From positions 310,001 to 374,000 of the forward strand of contig NZ_JAGEPF010000002.1 of assembly GCF_017573465.1 (NCBI RefSeq): DNA of 64,000 nucleotides, in the 5' to 3' direction. This DNA comes from Actinomadura violacea. Lineage in GTDB: Bacteria > Actinomycetota > Actinomycetes > Streptosporangiales > Streptosporangiaceae. The notes beneath the pieces are model-generated. The model worked only from the letters and a program-made list of their open reading frames with translations, did not search any database and was not told where the DNA came from. Shown here in pieces: positions 33,736 through 43,370 of this stretch (the first letter of the stretch is position 1; each line of letters begins with the position of its first letter). The position numbers and the translations under genes are program-made.

Positions 33736-36700
33736 TCAGGCCTCCGTCGACGGGAGGGAGCTGGCCGTCACCAGCGTGCGGACGGAGCCTAGCGCGACCG
33801 ACAAGGTCGCCAGGTCGAAGCTGTCGCTCTCCCAGATCTCGCTGAGCGTCTGCTGGGCGCGCTGCACCGCGGTCTTGTTCTTCTCCGCCCAGTGCGCCAT
33901 CCGCTCCTCCGGACGCCCGCCGGGCTCGCTGGTCACCAGCACGTCGCGGGTGAGCGCGGCATGCGCGGCGTACAGGTCGTCGCGCAGCGCCGAACGCGCC
34001 ATCGAACGCCACCGGTCGTCGCGCGGCAGCGCCACGACCCGGTCGCGCAGCTGGGCCAGCTGCAGCCGGTCGGCGAGGTCGAAGTACACCTCGGCGACCT
34101 CCTCCACCGGACGGCCCGACTCGTGCGCGATCCCGACCAGGTCGAACGTCGAGTACGCGGTGACGAGCATCGCGCACTGCTCGGCCAGCTCGTCCGGCAC
34201 GCCCCGCTCGGCGAAGCCGTCCCGGCGCTGCTCGAACGCCTGCAGGTCCAGGCCGACGAGCAGCTTCGGCAGCTGCGAGGTGAGCGCGGTCGCGCCGGCG
34301 CCGAAGAAGTCGATCGTCTCCCGGATGTCGAACGGGGGCCGCCGGTTGTGCAGCAGCCAGCGGGCGCCGCGCTCGGTCAGCTTGCGCGCCTCCAGCAGCA
34401 TCGCGATCTGCGTGGACTCGGCGACCTGGTGCGACAGCCGCTCCACCGACCGCCAGAACCGCGGCATCTGGAACACCTCGCGGGCCACCAGGTAGGCGCG
34501 GGCGATGTCCGACGACGACGCCCCCGTCTCCTCGTTCATCCGGAACACGAACGTGGTGCCGCTGTTGTTGACCAGGTCGTTCACCACCGCGGTGGTGATG
34601 ATCTCGCGGCGCAGCGGGTGCCGGTCCATGTACGGCTGGAACCGCTCGCGCAGCGGCGTCGGGAAGTAGTCGACCAGCCACGACTCCAGGTAGGGGTCGT
34701 CGGGCAGGTCCGAGGCCACGATCTCGTGGTCCAGGGTCAGCTTGGAGTAGGCGAGCAGCACCGAGAACTCGGGGCTGAACAGCCCGAGCCCGGACTGGCG
34801 CCGCTCCGCGATGGCCTTGTCGTCCGGCAGGAACTCCAGGCGCCGCTTCAGCCGCCCGTCGCGCTCCAGCTTGCGCATGTACCGGGCGTGGACGTGCAGC
34901 ATCGCCGGCGCCTGCGCCCGCGACGCGGCCAGCACGACGTTCTGCGAGTAGTTGTCCGGCAGCACCAGCCGCGCGACCTCGTCGGTCATCTCGTACAGCA
35001 GCGTGTCGCGCTGCTTGCGGGTCAGCTCGCCGTCCCGCACGACCTGGTCGAGCAGGATCTTGATGTTGACCTCGTGGTCGGAGGTGTCGACGCCGGCGGA
35101 GTTGTCGATGAAGTCGGTGTTCACCAGGCCGCCGGTGCGCGCGTACTCGATCCGGCCGAGCTGGGTCATGCCGAGGTTGCCGCCCTCGCCGACGACCTTG
35201 CAGCGCAGCTCCTCGCCGTTCACCCGCAGCAGGTCGTTGGCCTTGTCGCCGACGTCGGCGTTGTTCTCCGCCGCCGCCTTGACGTAGGTGCCGATGCCGC
35301 CGTTCCACAGCAGGTCGACGGGCGCCTTCAGCGCCGCGTTGATCAGCTGGTACGGCGCCATCGCCTTGACCGACTCGTCGATGCCGAGCGCCGCCCGCAC
35401 CTGCGGGGTGATCCGGATCGACTTGGCGGTGCGGGGGTGCACGCCGCCGCCCTTGGAGATCAGCGAGGTGTCGTAGTCGGCCCAGCTGCTGCGCGGCAGC
35501 TCGAACATCCGGCGCCGTTCGGCGAACGAGACCGCCGGGTCGGGGTCGGGGTCGAGGAAGACGTGCCGGTGGTCGAACGCGCAGACCAGCTTGATGTGCT
35601 CCGACAGCAGCATCCCGTTGCCGAACACGTCGCCGGACATGTCGCCGACACCGACGACGGTGAAGTCCTCCCGCTGGACGTCCTTGCCCAGCGACCGGAA
35701 GTGGTACTTCACCGACTCCCACGCGCCGCGCGCGGTGATGCCCATCGCCTTGTGGTCGTAGCCGACGGACCCGCCGGACGCGAACGCGTCGCCGAGCCAG
35801 AACCCGTACTCGGCGGCGACGCCGTTGGCGATGTCGGAGAACGTCGCGGTGCCCTTGTCGGCGGCGACCACCAGGTAGGTGTCGTCGCCGTCGTGGCGGA
35901 CCACGTTCGGCGGCGGCACGACCTTGCCGTCCACCAGGTTGTCGGTGACGTCGAGGAGGCCGGAGATGAAGTCCTTGTAGCAGGCGATGCCGGCCTGCAG
36001 CCACGCCTCGCGGTCGGCCGACGGGTCGGGCAGCTGCTTGCCGACGAAGCCGCCCTTCGCGCCCGCCGGGACGATGACGGTGTTCTTCACCGCCTGCGCC
36101 TTCACCAGGCCGAGGATCTCGGTGCGGAAGTCCTCGCGGCGGTCCGACCAGCGCAGCCCGCCGCGCGCGACGGACCCGAACCGCAGGTGCACGCCCTCCA
36201 CCTTCGGCGAGTACACGAAGACCTCGTAGGTGGGGCGCGGCTGCGGCAGGTCCGGGATGCCCTCCGGGTCGAACTTCATCGCCAGGTACGGCTTGCCCTG
36301 GTAGTGGTTCGTCCGCAGCGTCGCCTGGACGAGCGCCAGGTAGGCGCGCAGGATGCGGTCCTCGTCGAGGCTCGCGACCTCGTCGAGCATCCCGTGCAGC
36401 TCCTCGATGATGGCGAGGCTGCGCTCCTCCTCGCCGCCCGCCAGCGCCGGGTCGAGGCGGCTCTCCCACAGCCGCACCAGCAGCCGGGTGATCGCGGCAT
36501 TGCGCAGCAGCACCTGCTCGATGTACCGCTTGGAGAACGTCGTCCCGGTCTGCCGCAGGTACAGGGCGTAGGCGCGCAGGATCATCGCCTGCCACCAGTT
36601 CAGCCCGACGTGCAGGACGAGCGCGTTGAACCCGTCGTTCTCGATCCGGCCCTGCCACAGCGCGGTGAACGCGTCCTGGAACAGGCCCTTGATGGCCTCC

Positions 36701-38616
36701 TCCGGGACGTCCCCCGGCGGCTCGTACCGCAGGCCCAGGTCGTAGATCCAGTACCGCTGCCCGTCGGAGGTGTTGACCTCGTACGGCCGCTCGTCGATGA
36801 CCTCGACGCCCATGTTCTGCAGCAGCGGCAGCACCCGCGACAGCGAGATCGGCTCGCCGCGCCGGTAGATCTTCAGCCGCCGCTCGCCGGGCTCGGCGCT
36901 GAACGGCTCGTACAGGTTGATGGAGGTGTCGTCCTCGTCGGTGAGACCGTCGACGAAGCGCAGGTCGGCGACCGCGGTGCGGGCCGGGAAGTCGGCCTTG
37001 TAGCCGTCGGGGAACGCGTCGCCGTACCGGCGGGCCAGCGTCCCGGACCGCTCCTCGCCGCACTGCTCGACGATCGCGTCGGCGAGGTCGTCCTCCCAGG
37101 AGCGGGTCGCGGCGGCGAGCCGGTCCTCCAGGCCCTCGATGTCCACATCGGGCAGGGGGCGGCCCCGCTCGCCGCGCACCACGACGTGCAGCCTGGCCAG
37201 CAGCGACTCGGTCACGTTCGCGCTGTAGTCGACGCTGACGCCCTCGAACGCGCGGCGCAGGATCTCCTGGATGCGCAGCCGGATCTTGGTGGTGTAGCGG
37301 TCCCGCGGCAGGTAGACCATGCACGACATGAACCGGCCGTACAGGTCCTTGCGCAGGAACAGCTTCAGCTGGCGGCGCTCGCGCAGCCGCAGCACGCCCA
37401 GCGAGATGTTCAGCAGGTCGTCGACGGAGATCTGGAACAGCTCGTCGCGCGGGTAGCTCTCCAGGATCTCGATGAGGTCCTGGCCGTCGTAGCTGTCGGC
37501 GGTGAACCCGGCGCGCTCCAGCACCTCGTCGAGCTTGCGCTTCAGCACGGGGACGTGCGCGATCGACTCGCTGTAGGCGACGTGCGTGAACAGGCCGAGG
37601 AAGCGGCGCTCGCCGACGACCTCGCCGCTCTCGTCGAACTTCTTGACGCCGATGTAGTCCAGGTACAGGCCGCGGTGGACGGTGGAGCGCGAGTTCGCCT
37701 TCGTCAGGATCAGCAGCCGCTTCTCGGTGGCCTTCTCCCGCACCTCCGGCGGCAGCGCCGCGAAGCTGTCGGACTCACGCTTGTCGTTGCGCAGGATGCC
37801 GAGCCCGGTGCCGGGCTCGGGACGCAGGCCGAGCCTGCTGTGGTCCTCGACCGCGCCGGCCGCGGTCCGCCCGTCGTCGACGAGCGAGTAGTCGCGGTAG
37901 CCGAGGAAGGTGAAGTGCCCGTCGGCGAGCCACTCCAGCAGCTCCACGCCCTCGGCGAGCTCCTTGTCCGGCAGCGGCGGCGCCGCGTCCCGGATCGACG
38001 CGGCGATCTCCACCGCGCGCGCCCGCATCTTCGGCTCGTCCTCCACCGCGACCCGCACGTCCTGCAGGACGCGGATCAGGTCCTTCTCCAGCCGGTCCAG
38101 CATCGCGCGGTCGCTGGTACGGTCCACCTCGATGTGGATCCACGACTCGTCGATGTCGGACGGGCTGTCGTGCTTGCCGCGGAACGCCCGCAGGTGCCCC
38201 GCGACGTCGCGGTCCACCCCGAGCAGCGGGTGCACGATCAGGTGGGTGGCGAGCTGGTGCCGGGTCAGCTCCATCGTGACCGAGTCGACCAGGAACGGCA
38301 TGTCGTCGGTGACGACCTGCACGACCGTGTGGCCGGGGTCCCAGCCGTACTCCTCGACGGTCGGGGTGAACACCCGCACCTTCGCGCGGCCCTGCGGCCG
38401 CTCGTCGCCGAGCGCCCGGTGCGCCATCGCGGGGCCGAAGATGTCGGCGGGATCGCGGCTGAGCAGATCCTCCGAGGCCACGTGCCGGTAGTAGAGCCGG
38501 AGGTAGGCGGCGGACTCCTCGACGTCCCCCGCCGAACGCGCCCCCGGCCGCTGGGCGCATGTCTCCGCCGCCCTCCGGAGCAGATCGTCCTTCGCCTGAT
38601 CGAGCCTGCCGCCCAT
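33736..38616 (-). CDS. gdh: NAD-specific glutamate dehydrogenase, 180-kDa class
   Basis: A protein of about 1626 residues, the usual length of the large L-GDH class of actinobacteria. The central catalytic region contains GGLRWSDRREDFRTEILGLV and NTVIVPAGAKGGFVGKQLPD, followed by the NAD-binding half (VVGVGDMSGDVFGNGMLLS, EGGNLGMTQLGRIEYA). The long N-terminal part carries the ACT-like regulatory regions of this class. It deaminates glutamate to 2-oxoglutarate and ammonium. ATG at 38616 is chosen; GTG codons at 38619 and 38628 are possible. No partner genes are in the same operon. Confidence 0.95.
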   Translation of the reverse strand: MGGRLDQAKDDLLRRAAETCAQRPGARSAGDVEESAAYLRLYYRHVASEDLLSRDPADIFGPAMAHRALGDERPQGRAKVRVFTPTVEEYGWDPGHTVVQVVTDDMPFLVDSVTMELTRHQLATHLIVHPLLGVDRDVAGHLRAFRGKHDSPSDIDESWIHIEVDRTSDRAMLDRLEKDLIRVLQDVRVAVEDEPKMRARAVEIAASIRDAAPPLPDKELAEGVELLEWLADGHFTFLGYRDYSLVDDGRTAAGAVEDHSRLGLRPEPGTGLGILRNDKRESDSFAALPPEVREKATEKRLLILTKANSRSTVHRGLYLDYIGVKKFDESGEVVGERRFLGLFTHVAYSESIAHVPVLKRKLDEVLERAGFTADSYDGQDLIEILESYPRDELFQISVDDLLNISLGVLRLRERRQLKLFLRKDLYGRFMSCMVYLPRDRYTTKIRLRIQEILRRAFEGVSVDYSANVTESLLARLHVVVRGERGRPLPDVDIEGLEDRLAAATRSWEDDLADAIVEQCGEERSGTLARRYGDAFPDGYKADFPARTAVADLRFVDGLTDEDDTSINLYEPFSAEPGERRLKIYRRGEPISLSRVLPLLQNMGVEVIDERPYEVNTSDGQRYWIYDLGLRYEPPGDVPEEAIKGLFQDAFTALWQGRIENDGFNALVLHVGLNWWQAMILRAYALYLRQTGTTFSKRYIEQVLLRNAAITRLLVRLWESRLDPALAGGEEERSLAIIEELHGMLDEVASLDEDRILRAYLALVQATLRTNHYQGKPYLAMKFDPEGIPDLPQPRPTYEVFVYSPKVEGVHLRFGSVARGGLRWSDRREDFRTEILGLVKAQAVKNTVIVPAGAKGGFVGKQLPDPSADREAWLQAGIACYKDFISGLLDVTDNLVDGKVVPPPNVVRHDGDDTYLVVAADKGTATFSDIANGVAAEYGFWLGDAFASGGSVGYDHKAMGITARGAWESVKYHFRSLGKDVQREDFTVVGVGDMSGDVFGNGMLLSEHIKLVCAFDHRHVFLDPDPDPAVSFAERRRMFELPRSSWADYDTSLISKGGGVHPRTAKSIRITPQVRAALGIDESVKAMAPYQLINAALKAPVDLLWNGGIGTYVKAAAENNADVGDKANDLLRVNGEELRCKVVGEGGNLGMTQLGRIEYARTGGLVNTDFIDNSAGVDTSDHEVNIKILLDQVVRDGELTRKQRDTLLYEMTDEVARLVLPDNYSQNVVLAASRAQAPAMLHVHARYMRKLERDGRLKRRLEFLPDDKAIAERRQSGLGLFSPEFSVLLAYSKLTLDHEIVASDLPDDPYLESWLVDYFPTPLRERFQPYMDRHPLRREIITTAVVNDLVNNSGTTFVFRMNEETGASSSDIARAYLVAREVFQMPRFWRSVERLSHQVAESTQIAMLLEARKLTERGARWLLHNRRPPFDIRETIDFFGAGATALTSQLPKLLVGLDLQAFEQRRDGFAERGVPDELAEQCAMLVTAYSTFDLVGIAHESGRPVEEVAEVYFDLADRLQLAQLRDRVVALPRDDRWRSMARSALRDDLYAAHAALTRDVLVTSEPGGRPEERMAHWAEKNKTAVQRAQQTLSEIWESDSFDLATLSVALGSVRTLVTASSLPSTEA

Positions 38617-39251
38617 CACCAACAACACTCCCTAGAGAAACTTCGCCACCTCGTTGTGGCGACGCTCACTTGCGCCAGTAAACCAGGGAAACCCCACAAA
38701 GCCGACCGGCCGGCCCGCGAGGTCACCGTGGCTTTTCCCACCCTGCCAGGCCGCGCGGGGCCCTCGCTCCAAGATCGTCGAACTCGGGGCCACCCTCCGT
38801 TTCACGCCCGCCCGGCGGCGCGCGGGGGCCTGCCGGACACCGGTCACGGCGACGGGCCGAGCCAAGGGAAGAGGGCGTCGAATAACGCCCCTGCGGCCCC
38901 CACCGGAACCGCCGCAAGGCCGGACTAAAGGGACGAGCAGAGCCGAGCCCGGGGGCTGCCGGAGTCGCGCCGGTGCGCCACGCCCGCGGGTAAGCCCCGG
39001 GCCGGGCCGGTGCGGCGCCTGCGAGTAAGCCGGAGCCGCGCCCGGCACCGGGCCCGCGGGTGAAGCCGGGTCCGGGTTCGAGTCCGGGTCCGGGGCCGGG
39101 TCCGCGGGTCAGGCTGAAGCTGGGTCCGATGCCCGGACGGCGGGTCAGGCTGAAGTTGGGTCTGGGGCCGGGGGCCGCGGGTCAGGCGGAGCCCGGCCTG
39201 GGGCCGGGACGGCGGGTCAGGCCGAGCCGGGGCCGGGGCCGGGGCCGTGGG
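38617..39251. other. Gene-free region upstream of gdh, mostly repeats on its left side of the kinase
   Basis: The part near 38617-38750 should hold the gdh promoter. From about 38951 to the kinase stop codon it consists of a degenerate tandem array (separate entry). No credible coding frame was found. Confidence 0.5.
38951..39251. repeat. Degenerate ~36-bp tandem array running into a gene's stop codon
   Basis: Units begin at about 38951, 38988, 39023, 39058, 39106, 39142, 39179 and 39214, and the next phase (39249) is the kinase 3' end. Most units start GGGT(C/G/A)A. GGGTCAGG recurs in the last four, and GGGTCAGTTGG contains the kinase stop. Periods are 35-37 bp, with one of 48. The units therefore look like degenerate duplications of the end of the kinase gene. 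Confidence 0.65.
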
Positions 39252-40796
39252 TCAGTTGGAGCCGGTGTCGGTGCCGGTGCCCTGGGCGGGCGGGCTGCCG
39301 GCCGGCGGGCCCGTGGGCGTGGTGGGGTCGCTCGGCCCGGTCGTGGGGGTCGTGGACGGGTCCGGGCTGTGCGTGGTGTGCGTCGGCGTCGGGTCGTCCG
39401 GGGTGGACGGCGTCGTCGTCGGCGAGTCGGACGGGAAGGGGCTCTCCGGCGCTGACCCGGTCGTCGTCGGCGTCGGGTCGTAGGAGGTGCCGGGGGTCGG
39501 GTGCGCCGGCGCGTGCCTCGACGGCCCGGTCATCTCCGGCACCTGGCTGGAGGGCACCGCGCCCTGGTCGCGGTCGCCGACCTTCTTGCCCGCCTTGCCC
39601 TCGTCGCCGCCGCCGAGCACGAGCACCGCGGACACCACGACCATCGCGACGAACAGCGCGGCGGCGCCGGCGAGCACGGCCGAGCGGCTCGACCCGGCGA
39701 GCGAGCGGCGCAGCGCCGCGGCGGCGCCCCCGCCCGCCGCGGCGCGGTCGCGCGGCAGGGTGTCGGCGGCGTTCTCGGCGGCCCACTCCGCGGGCGTCGG
39801 CAGCCGCGCGGGCGCGGTGCCGGACGGGTCGGCGCCGTCGCCGGACGGGTCCGTGGCGGCGAAGGCGGCCTGCTCCTGGTCCGCGGCGGGCTCGAAACCG
39901 TCGTCGCCGATCTCCGCGGCCAGCACCGAACCGGCCGCGAGCATCGCCGTCTCGTCGGTGTTGCCCGCCGGGGCCACCGGGGCGGGCGCCTCCTCGTGCC
40001 CGAGCAGCCGCATCAGCACCTGCCGGGCGGCGGGGCGGCGCGCCGGGTCCTTCTCCAGGCAGTCGACCACCAGGTCGTGCAGCGGTCCGCTCAGGTCGCC
40101 GAGCTCCGGCTCCTCGTGCAGGATCCGGTTGATGACGGCCGGGATCGTGTCCTGCCCGAACGGCGGCTCCCCGGTCGCGGCGAACACCAGCGTCGCCGCC
40201 CAGCAGAACACGTCCGCCGCGGTGCCGACCTCGTCGCCGCTGATCTGCTCGGGCGCCATGTAGGACGGGGTGCCGATCACGCGGCTGGTCAGCGTGGTGC
40301 CGCCGCTGATCGCGCGGGCCACGCCGAAGTCGATGACGCGCGGGCCGTCCGGGCCGATCAGCACGTTGTGCGGCTTGAAGTCGCGGTGGATGATCTTCGC
40401 CTGGTGGATCGCGGACAGCGCGGTCGCGGTGCCGACCGCGAGCCGGTCCAGCGCGGCGCCGCGCACCGGGCCGTCCTGCGTGACCAGCTGGTTCAGCGAC
40501 GGGCCCGGGACGTACTCGCTGACGATGTAGGGGCGGTCGCCGTCGGCGTCGGCGTCCAGCACCTGCGCGGTGCAGAACGGCGCGACCTGCTTGGCCACCT
40601 CGAGCTCGCGCAGGAACCGCGCGCGGGCCTTGTCGTCGGAGGTCAGCTCGGCGTGCAGCAGCTTGATCGCGACCTGCCGGCCGTCCTCGTCGGTGCCGAG
40701 GAACACCGCGCCCTGCCCGCCCTCGCCCACCCGGCCGACCAGGGCGTAGCGACCCAGCCGCTCCGGGTCTCCGGACCGCAGCGCCCCAACCTCCAT
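39252..40796 (-). CDS. Membrane Ser/Thr protein kinase
   Basis: A 514-residue protein. The kinase domain spans about residues 15-270: GEGGQGAVFLG (glycine loop), VAIKLL (Lys), IHRDFKPHNVLI (catalytic loop), IDFGVAR (DFG) and GTPSYMAPEQISG (APE). A linker of about 100 residues leads to one membrane helix near 370-395 (VLAGAAALFVAMVVVSAVLV). The outer part is a Thr/Pro/Ser-rich tail with no PASTA or other sensor domain. The topology is that of PknB-type receptor kinases. No substrate is suggested by the neighbours. Confidence 0.92.
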   Translation of the reverse strand: MEVGALRSGDPERLGRYALVGRVGEGGQGAVFLGTDEDGRQVAIKLLHAELTSDDKARARFLRELEVAKQVAPFCTAQVLDADADGDRPYIVSEYVPGPSLNQLVTQDGPVRGAALDRLAVGTATALSAIHQAKIIHRDFKPHNVLIGPDGPRVIDFGVARAISGGTTLTSRVIGTPSYMAPEQISGDEVGTAADVFCWAATLVFAATGEPPFGQDTIPAVINRILHEEPELGDLSGPLHDLVVDCLEKDPARRPAARQVLMRLLGHEEAPAPVAPAGNTDETAMLAAGSVLAAEIGDDGFEPAADQEQAAFAATDPSGDGADPSGTAPARLPTPAEWAAENAADTLPRDRAAAGGGAAAALRRSLAGSSRSAVLAGAAALFVAMVVVSAVLVLGGGDEGKAGKKVGDRDQGAVPSSQVPEMTGPSRHAPAHPTPGTSYDPTPTTTGSAPESPFPSDSPTTTPSTPDDPTPTHTTHSPDPSTTPTTGPSDPTTPTGPPAGSPPAQGTGTDTGSN

Positions 40797-40986
40797 GCGT
40801 GGAACCGTCCCTCTCTCGTCGACGGGCCGAACGGACCACGGGTCGAATTCTCGCAGACCAGCGCTCCGACAGTGGGACGCGCGAGGCCGTCGGGAAGTTC
40901 ACCCGGCCATGCGACCTTACGGCGCGATCCGGCCCACCGCCCCTGAACAACCGCATTTGGGCCGAGCGACCACCTTAATGCCCCTC

Positions 40987-41029
40987 AAGCCCCGCGCGAC
41001 ACCGTGGGAACACGTGTCGCGCGGGGCTT
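40987..41029. terminator. Hairpin terminator after acetoacetyl-CoA synthetase gene
   Basis: A 16-bp stem (arms AAGCCCCGCGCGACAC and GTGTCGCGCGGGGCTT) and an 11-nt loop, 47 nt past the acsA stop. Confidence 0.8.
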
Positions 41030-41076
41030 CGCGCGGGTTCGCGCAAGTTCGCGCGGGGCGCCGGCGAGCGGCGGCG

Positions 41077-43038
41077 CTAGGGGGTGAAGTGGGAGAGGAC
41101 CTCCGGGTTGGCCATGGCGCCGCGGTTGGCGGCCTGGTCGACCGGCGTGCCCTGGAGGATCTTGCGGACCGGGACCTCCAGCTTCTTGCCCGACAGCGTC
41201 CGCGGGATGCCGGGGACGGCGGTGATCTCGTCCGGGACGTGCCGCGGCGACAGCGCCGAGCGGATCTCGCGCTTCAGCCGGGCCGCCAGGTCGTCGGTGA
41301 GGTCCGCGCCCTCGGCGAGCTGCACGTACAGCAGCAGCCGCCCCTCCTGCCCGAGCCGCCCGGTGTCGATGACGAGGCTGTCGGTGATCTCGTCGAACGC
41401 CTCGACGACCCGGTAGAAGTCCGAGGTCCCCATGCGGACGCCGCCGCGGTTGAGGGTGGAGTCGGACCGCCCGTAGATGACGCTGCCGCCGTCGGGGAGG
41501 ATCTTGATCCAGTCGCCGTGCCGCCACACGCCCGGGTACATGTCGAAGTAGGACTCGCGGTACCGCTCGCCCTTCTCGTCGTTCCAGAAGAACACCGGCA
41601 TGGACGGCATCGGCTCGGTGATGACCAGCTCGCCGACCTCGCCGACGACCGGCTTCCCGTCGTCGCCGTAGGCCTCGACCTTCGCGCCCAGGCCACGGCA
41701 CTGGATGACGCCCGCGCGCACGGGCAGCAGCGGCGACGGCCCGACGAAACCGGTGCACAGGTCGGTGCCGCCGGACAGGGACCCGAGCAGCAGGTCCGCG
41801 CCGACCTCCTCGTACACCCACGAGAAGCCTTCGGGCGGCAGCGGCGAACCGGTGGACCCGATGCCGCGCAGACCCGACAGGTCGAACTCGCGTCCGGGGT
41901 GGCGTCCGTCCTTGGCGGACGCGGTGATGTAGGGCGCGCCCACTCCCATGTAGGTGACACCGTTCTCGGCGGCCAGCTTCCACAGGTCGAGCGGTGCACC
42001 GTCGTACATGACGATGGTGGACCCCACCAGCAGGCCGCCGATGAGGTAGTTCCACATCATCCAGCCGGTGGTGGTGAACCAGAAGAACACATCGCTCGGG
42101 CCTAGATCCTGGTGGAAGGACAGGGCCTTGAGGTGCTCCAGGACGACCCCGCCGTGCCCGTGGACGATCGGCTTGGGCAGGCCCGTCGTGCCGGAGGAGT
42201 ACACCACCCACAGCGGGTGGTCGAACGGGACGTCCTCGAACTCGATGGTGTCGTGGTCGGTGCGCGGCAGGTCGCCGTAGTGCATGCCCACGCGCAGTCC
42301 GTCCGGCGTGGCGGCCGGGTCCAGGTACGGGATGAGGACCGTCGCGGCCAGCGTCGGCAGCGCCGCCTCGATCTCACCGACGATCTCCCGCCGGTCGAAC
42401 GTCTTGCCGTTGTAGGCGTAGCCGTCCACCGCGATCAGAACCTTCGGCTCGATCTGCGCGAAACGGTCGACCACGGAGGACGACCCGAAGTCCGGCGAGC
42501 ACGACGACCACACCGCGCCCAGCGACGCCGTCGCCAGGAAGCAGATCAGCGCCTCGGGGATGTTCGGGATGTAGGCGACGACCCGGTCGCCCTTGCCGAC
42601 GCCCAGGCCGGCGAGGCCCGCCCGCACCTCCGCGACGTGCAGGAACAGCTCGCGGTAGGACAGCACCCGGTGGCCGCCGGCCTCCGAGCGGAACACCACC
42701 GCCGTCTCCTCCGGCGTCTCCTCGGCGCGGCGCAGCGCGTTCGCGGCGTAGTTCAGGGTGGCGCCGGGGAACCAGCGCAGTCCGTCCACCGGCATGGGCC
42801 CGCCCTCGCGGACCGGGCCGTCGCCGCGCTCCCCCACCACGTCGAAGTAGGTCCAGATCGCGTCCCAGAACGCGTCCACCTCGGTGACCGACCAGCGCCA
42901 GAGGTCGTCGTAGGTCTCGGCGTTCACGCCCCGGTCCCACAGCCAGTGGACGAAGCGGGTCACCCGCGCGTTCGCGACGACCTCCTCCGACGGCCGCCAC
43001 AGCGCCGCTCCCTCGGAGACCTCGTGATCACGCGACAT
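41077..43038 (-). CDS. acsA: Acetoacetyl-CoA synthetase
   Basis: A 653-residue protein. ATG at 43038 is supported by GGAGGGAGA 4-5 nt upstream. An N-terminal ACAS domain (FVHWLWDRGVNAETYDDLWRW) precedes the AMP-binding signature YSSGTTGLPKPIVHGHGG near residue 280. FWFTTTGWMMWNYLIGGLLV and the C-terminal GKKLEVPVRKIL (with the adenylation Lys) follow. LWRWSVTEVDAFWDAIW is characteristic of the acetoacetate-CoA ligase branch rather than acetyl-CoA synthetase. It activates acetoacetate with ATP for polymer, ketone-body or leucine-derived carbon use. Confidence 0.9.
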   Translation of the reverse strand: MSRDHEVSEGAALWRPSEEVVANARVTRFVHWLWDRGVNAETYDDLWRWSVTEVDAFWDAIWTYFDVVGERGDGPVREGGPMPVDGLRWFPGATLNYAANALRRAEETPEETAVVFRSEAGGHRVLSYRELFLHVAEVRAGLAGLGVGKGDRVVAYIPNIPEALICFLATASLGAVWSSCSPDFGSSSVVDRFAQIEPKVLIAVDGYAYNGKTFDRREIVGEIEAALPTLAATVLIPYLDPAATPDGLRVGMHYGDLPRTDHDTIEFEDVPFDHPLWVVYSSGTTGLPKPIVHGHGGVVLEHLKALSFHQDLGPSDVFFWFTTTGWMMWNYLIGGLLVGSTIVMYDGAPLDLWKLAAENGVTYMGVGAPYITASAKDGRHPGREFDLSGLRGIGSTGSPLPPEGFSWVYEEVGADLLLGSLSGGTDLCTGFVGPSPLLPVRAGVIQCRGLGAKVEAYGDDGKPVVGEVGELVITEPMPSMPVFFWNDEKGERYRESYFDMYPGVWRHGDWIKILPDGGSVIYGRSDSTLNRGGVRMGTSDFYRVVEAFDEITDSLVIDTGRLGQEGRLLLYVQLAEGADLTDDLAARLKREIRSALSPRHVPDEITAVPGIPRTLSGKKLEVPVRKILQGTPVDQAANRGAMANPEVLSHFTP

Positions 43039-43370
43039 CGCTCTCCCTCCCCGCCGCGCCGCGGTGCGCGACCCTCCCAATATCGGCCTCGCCGCCCGGC
43101 CCGCGCAACTTCCGCCGATCATGCGCGCGCTGCCGTTGTGTCCGCGTCCCATCGCAGGTCAGTGGCGTGCGGCGGGCAATCCGCGGCGGCCACACATCGC
43201 GGCGGCCGGCCATCCCCGCCCGCCACACACCGGGGTTTTCCACAGAACGCGATTCCACTTCCGGTGCCCGCGGGAGGCGCCGAGACTGGTGGCCGATCCG
43301 GAAAGGAAGGGGCTGGGCATGGCGAAGGAGCGCGACGGCGGTGCCGCGATCACGGACGGCGGGCGGGAGG
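43039..43370. other. Upstream region of acetoacetyl-CoA synthetase gene
   Basis: GC-rich, with GCGGCGGCC repeated twice near 43170 and 43198. No gene or clear terminator was found. The acsA promoter should be here. Confidence 0.35.

Noticed and set aside
33892..38928. Very long plus-strand frame opposite glutamate dehydrogenase
   Set aside because: It is the antisense shadow of a high-GC gene; composition is Arg/Val/Gln-rich without motifs, while the minus strand encodes a full-length known enzyme.
38951..39254. Possible CRISPR array
   Set aside because: Units are contiguous and degenerate with no unique spacers, and no cas genes are present; it is a simple tandem array. The same applies to the array at 48860.
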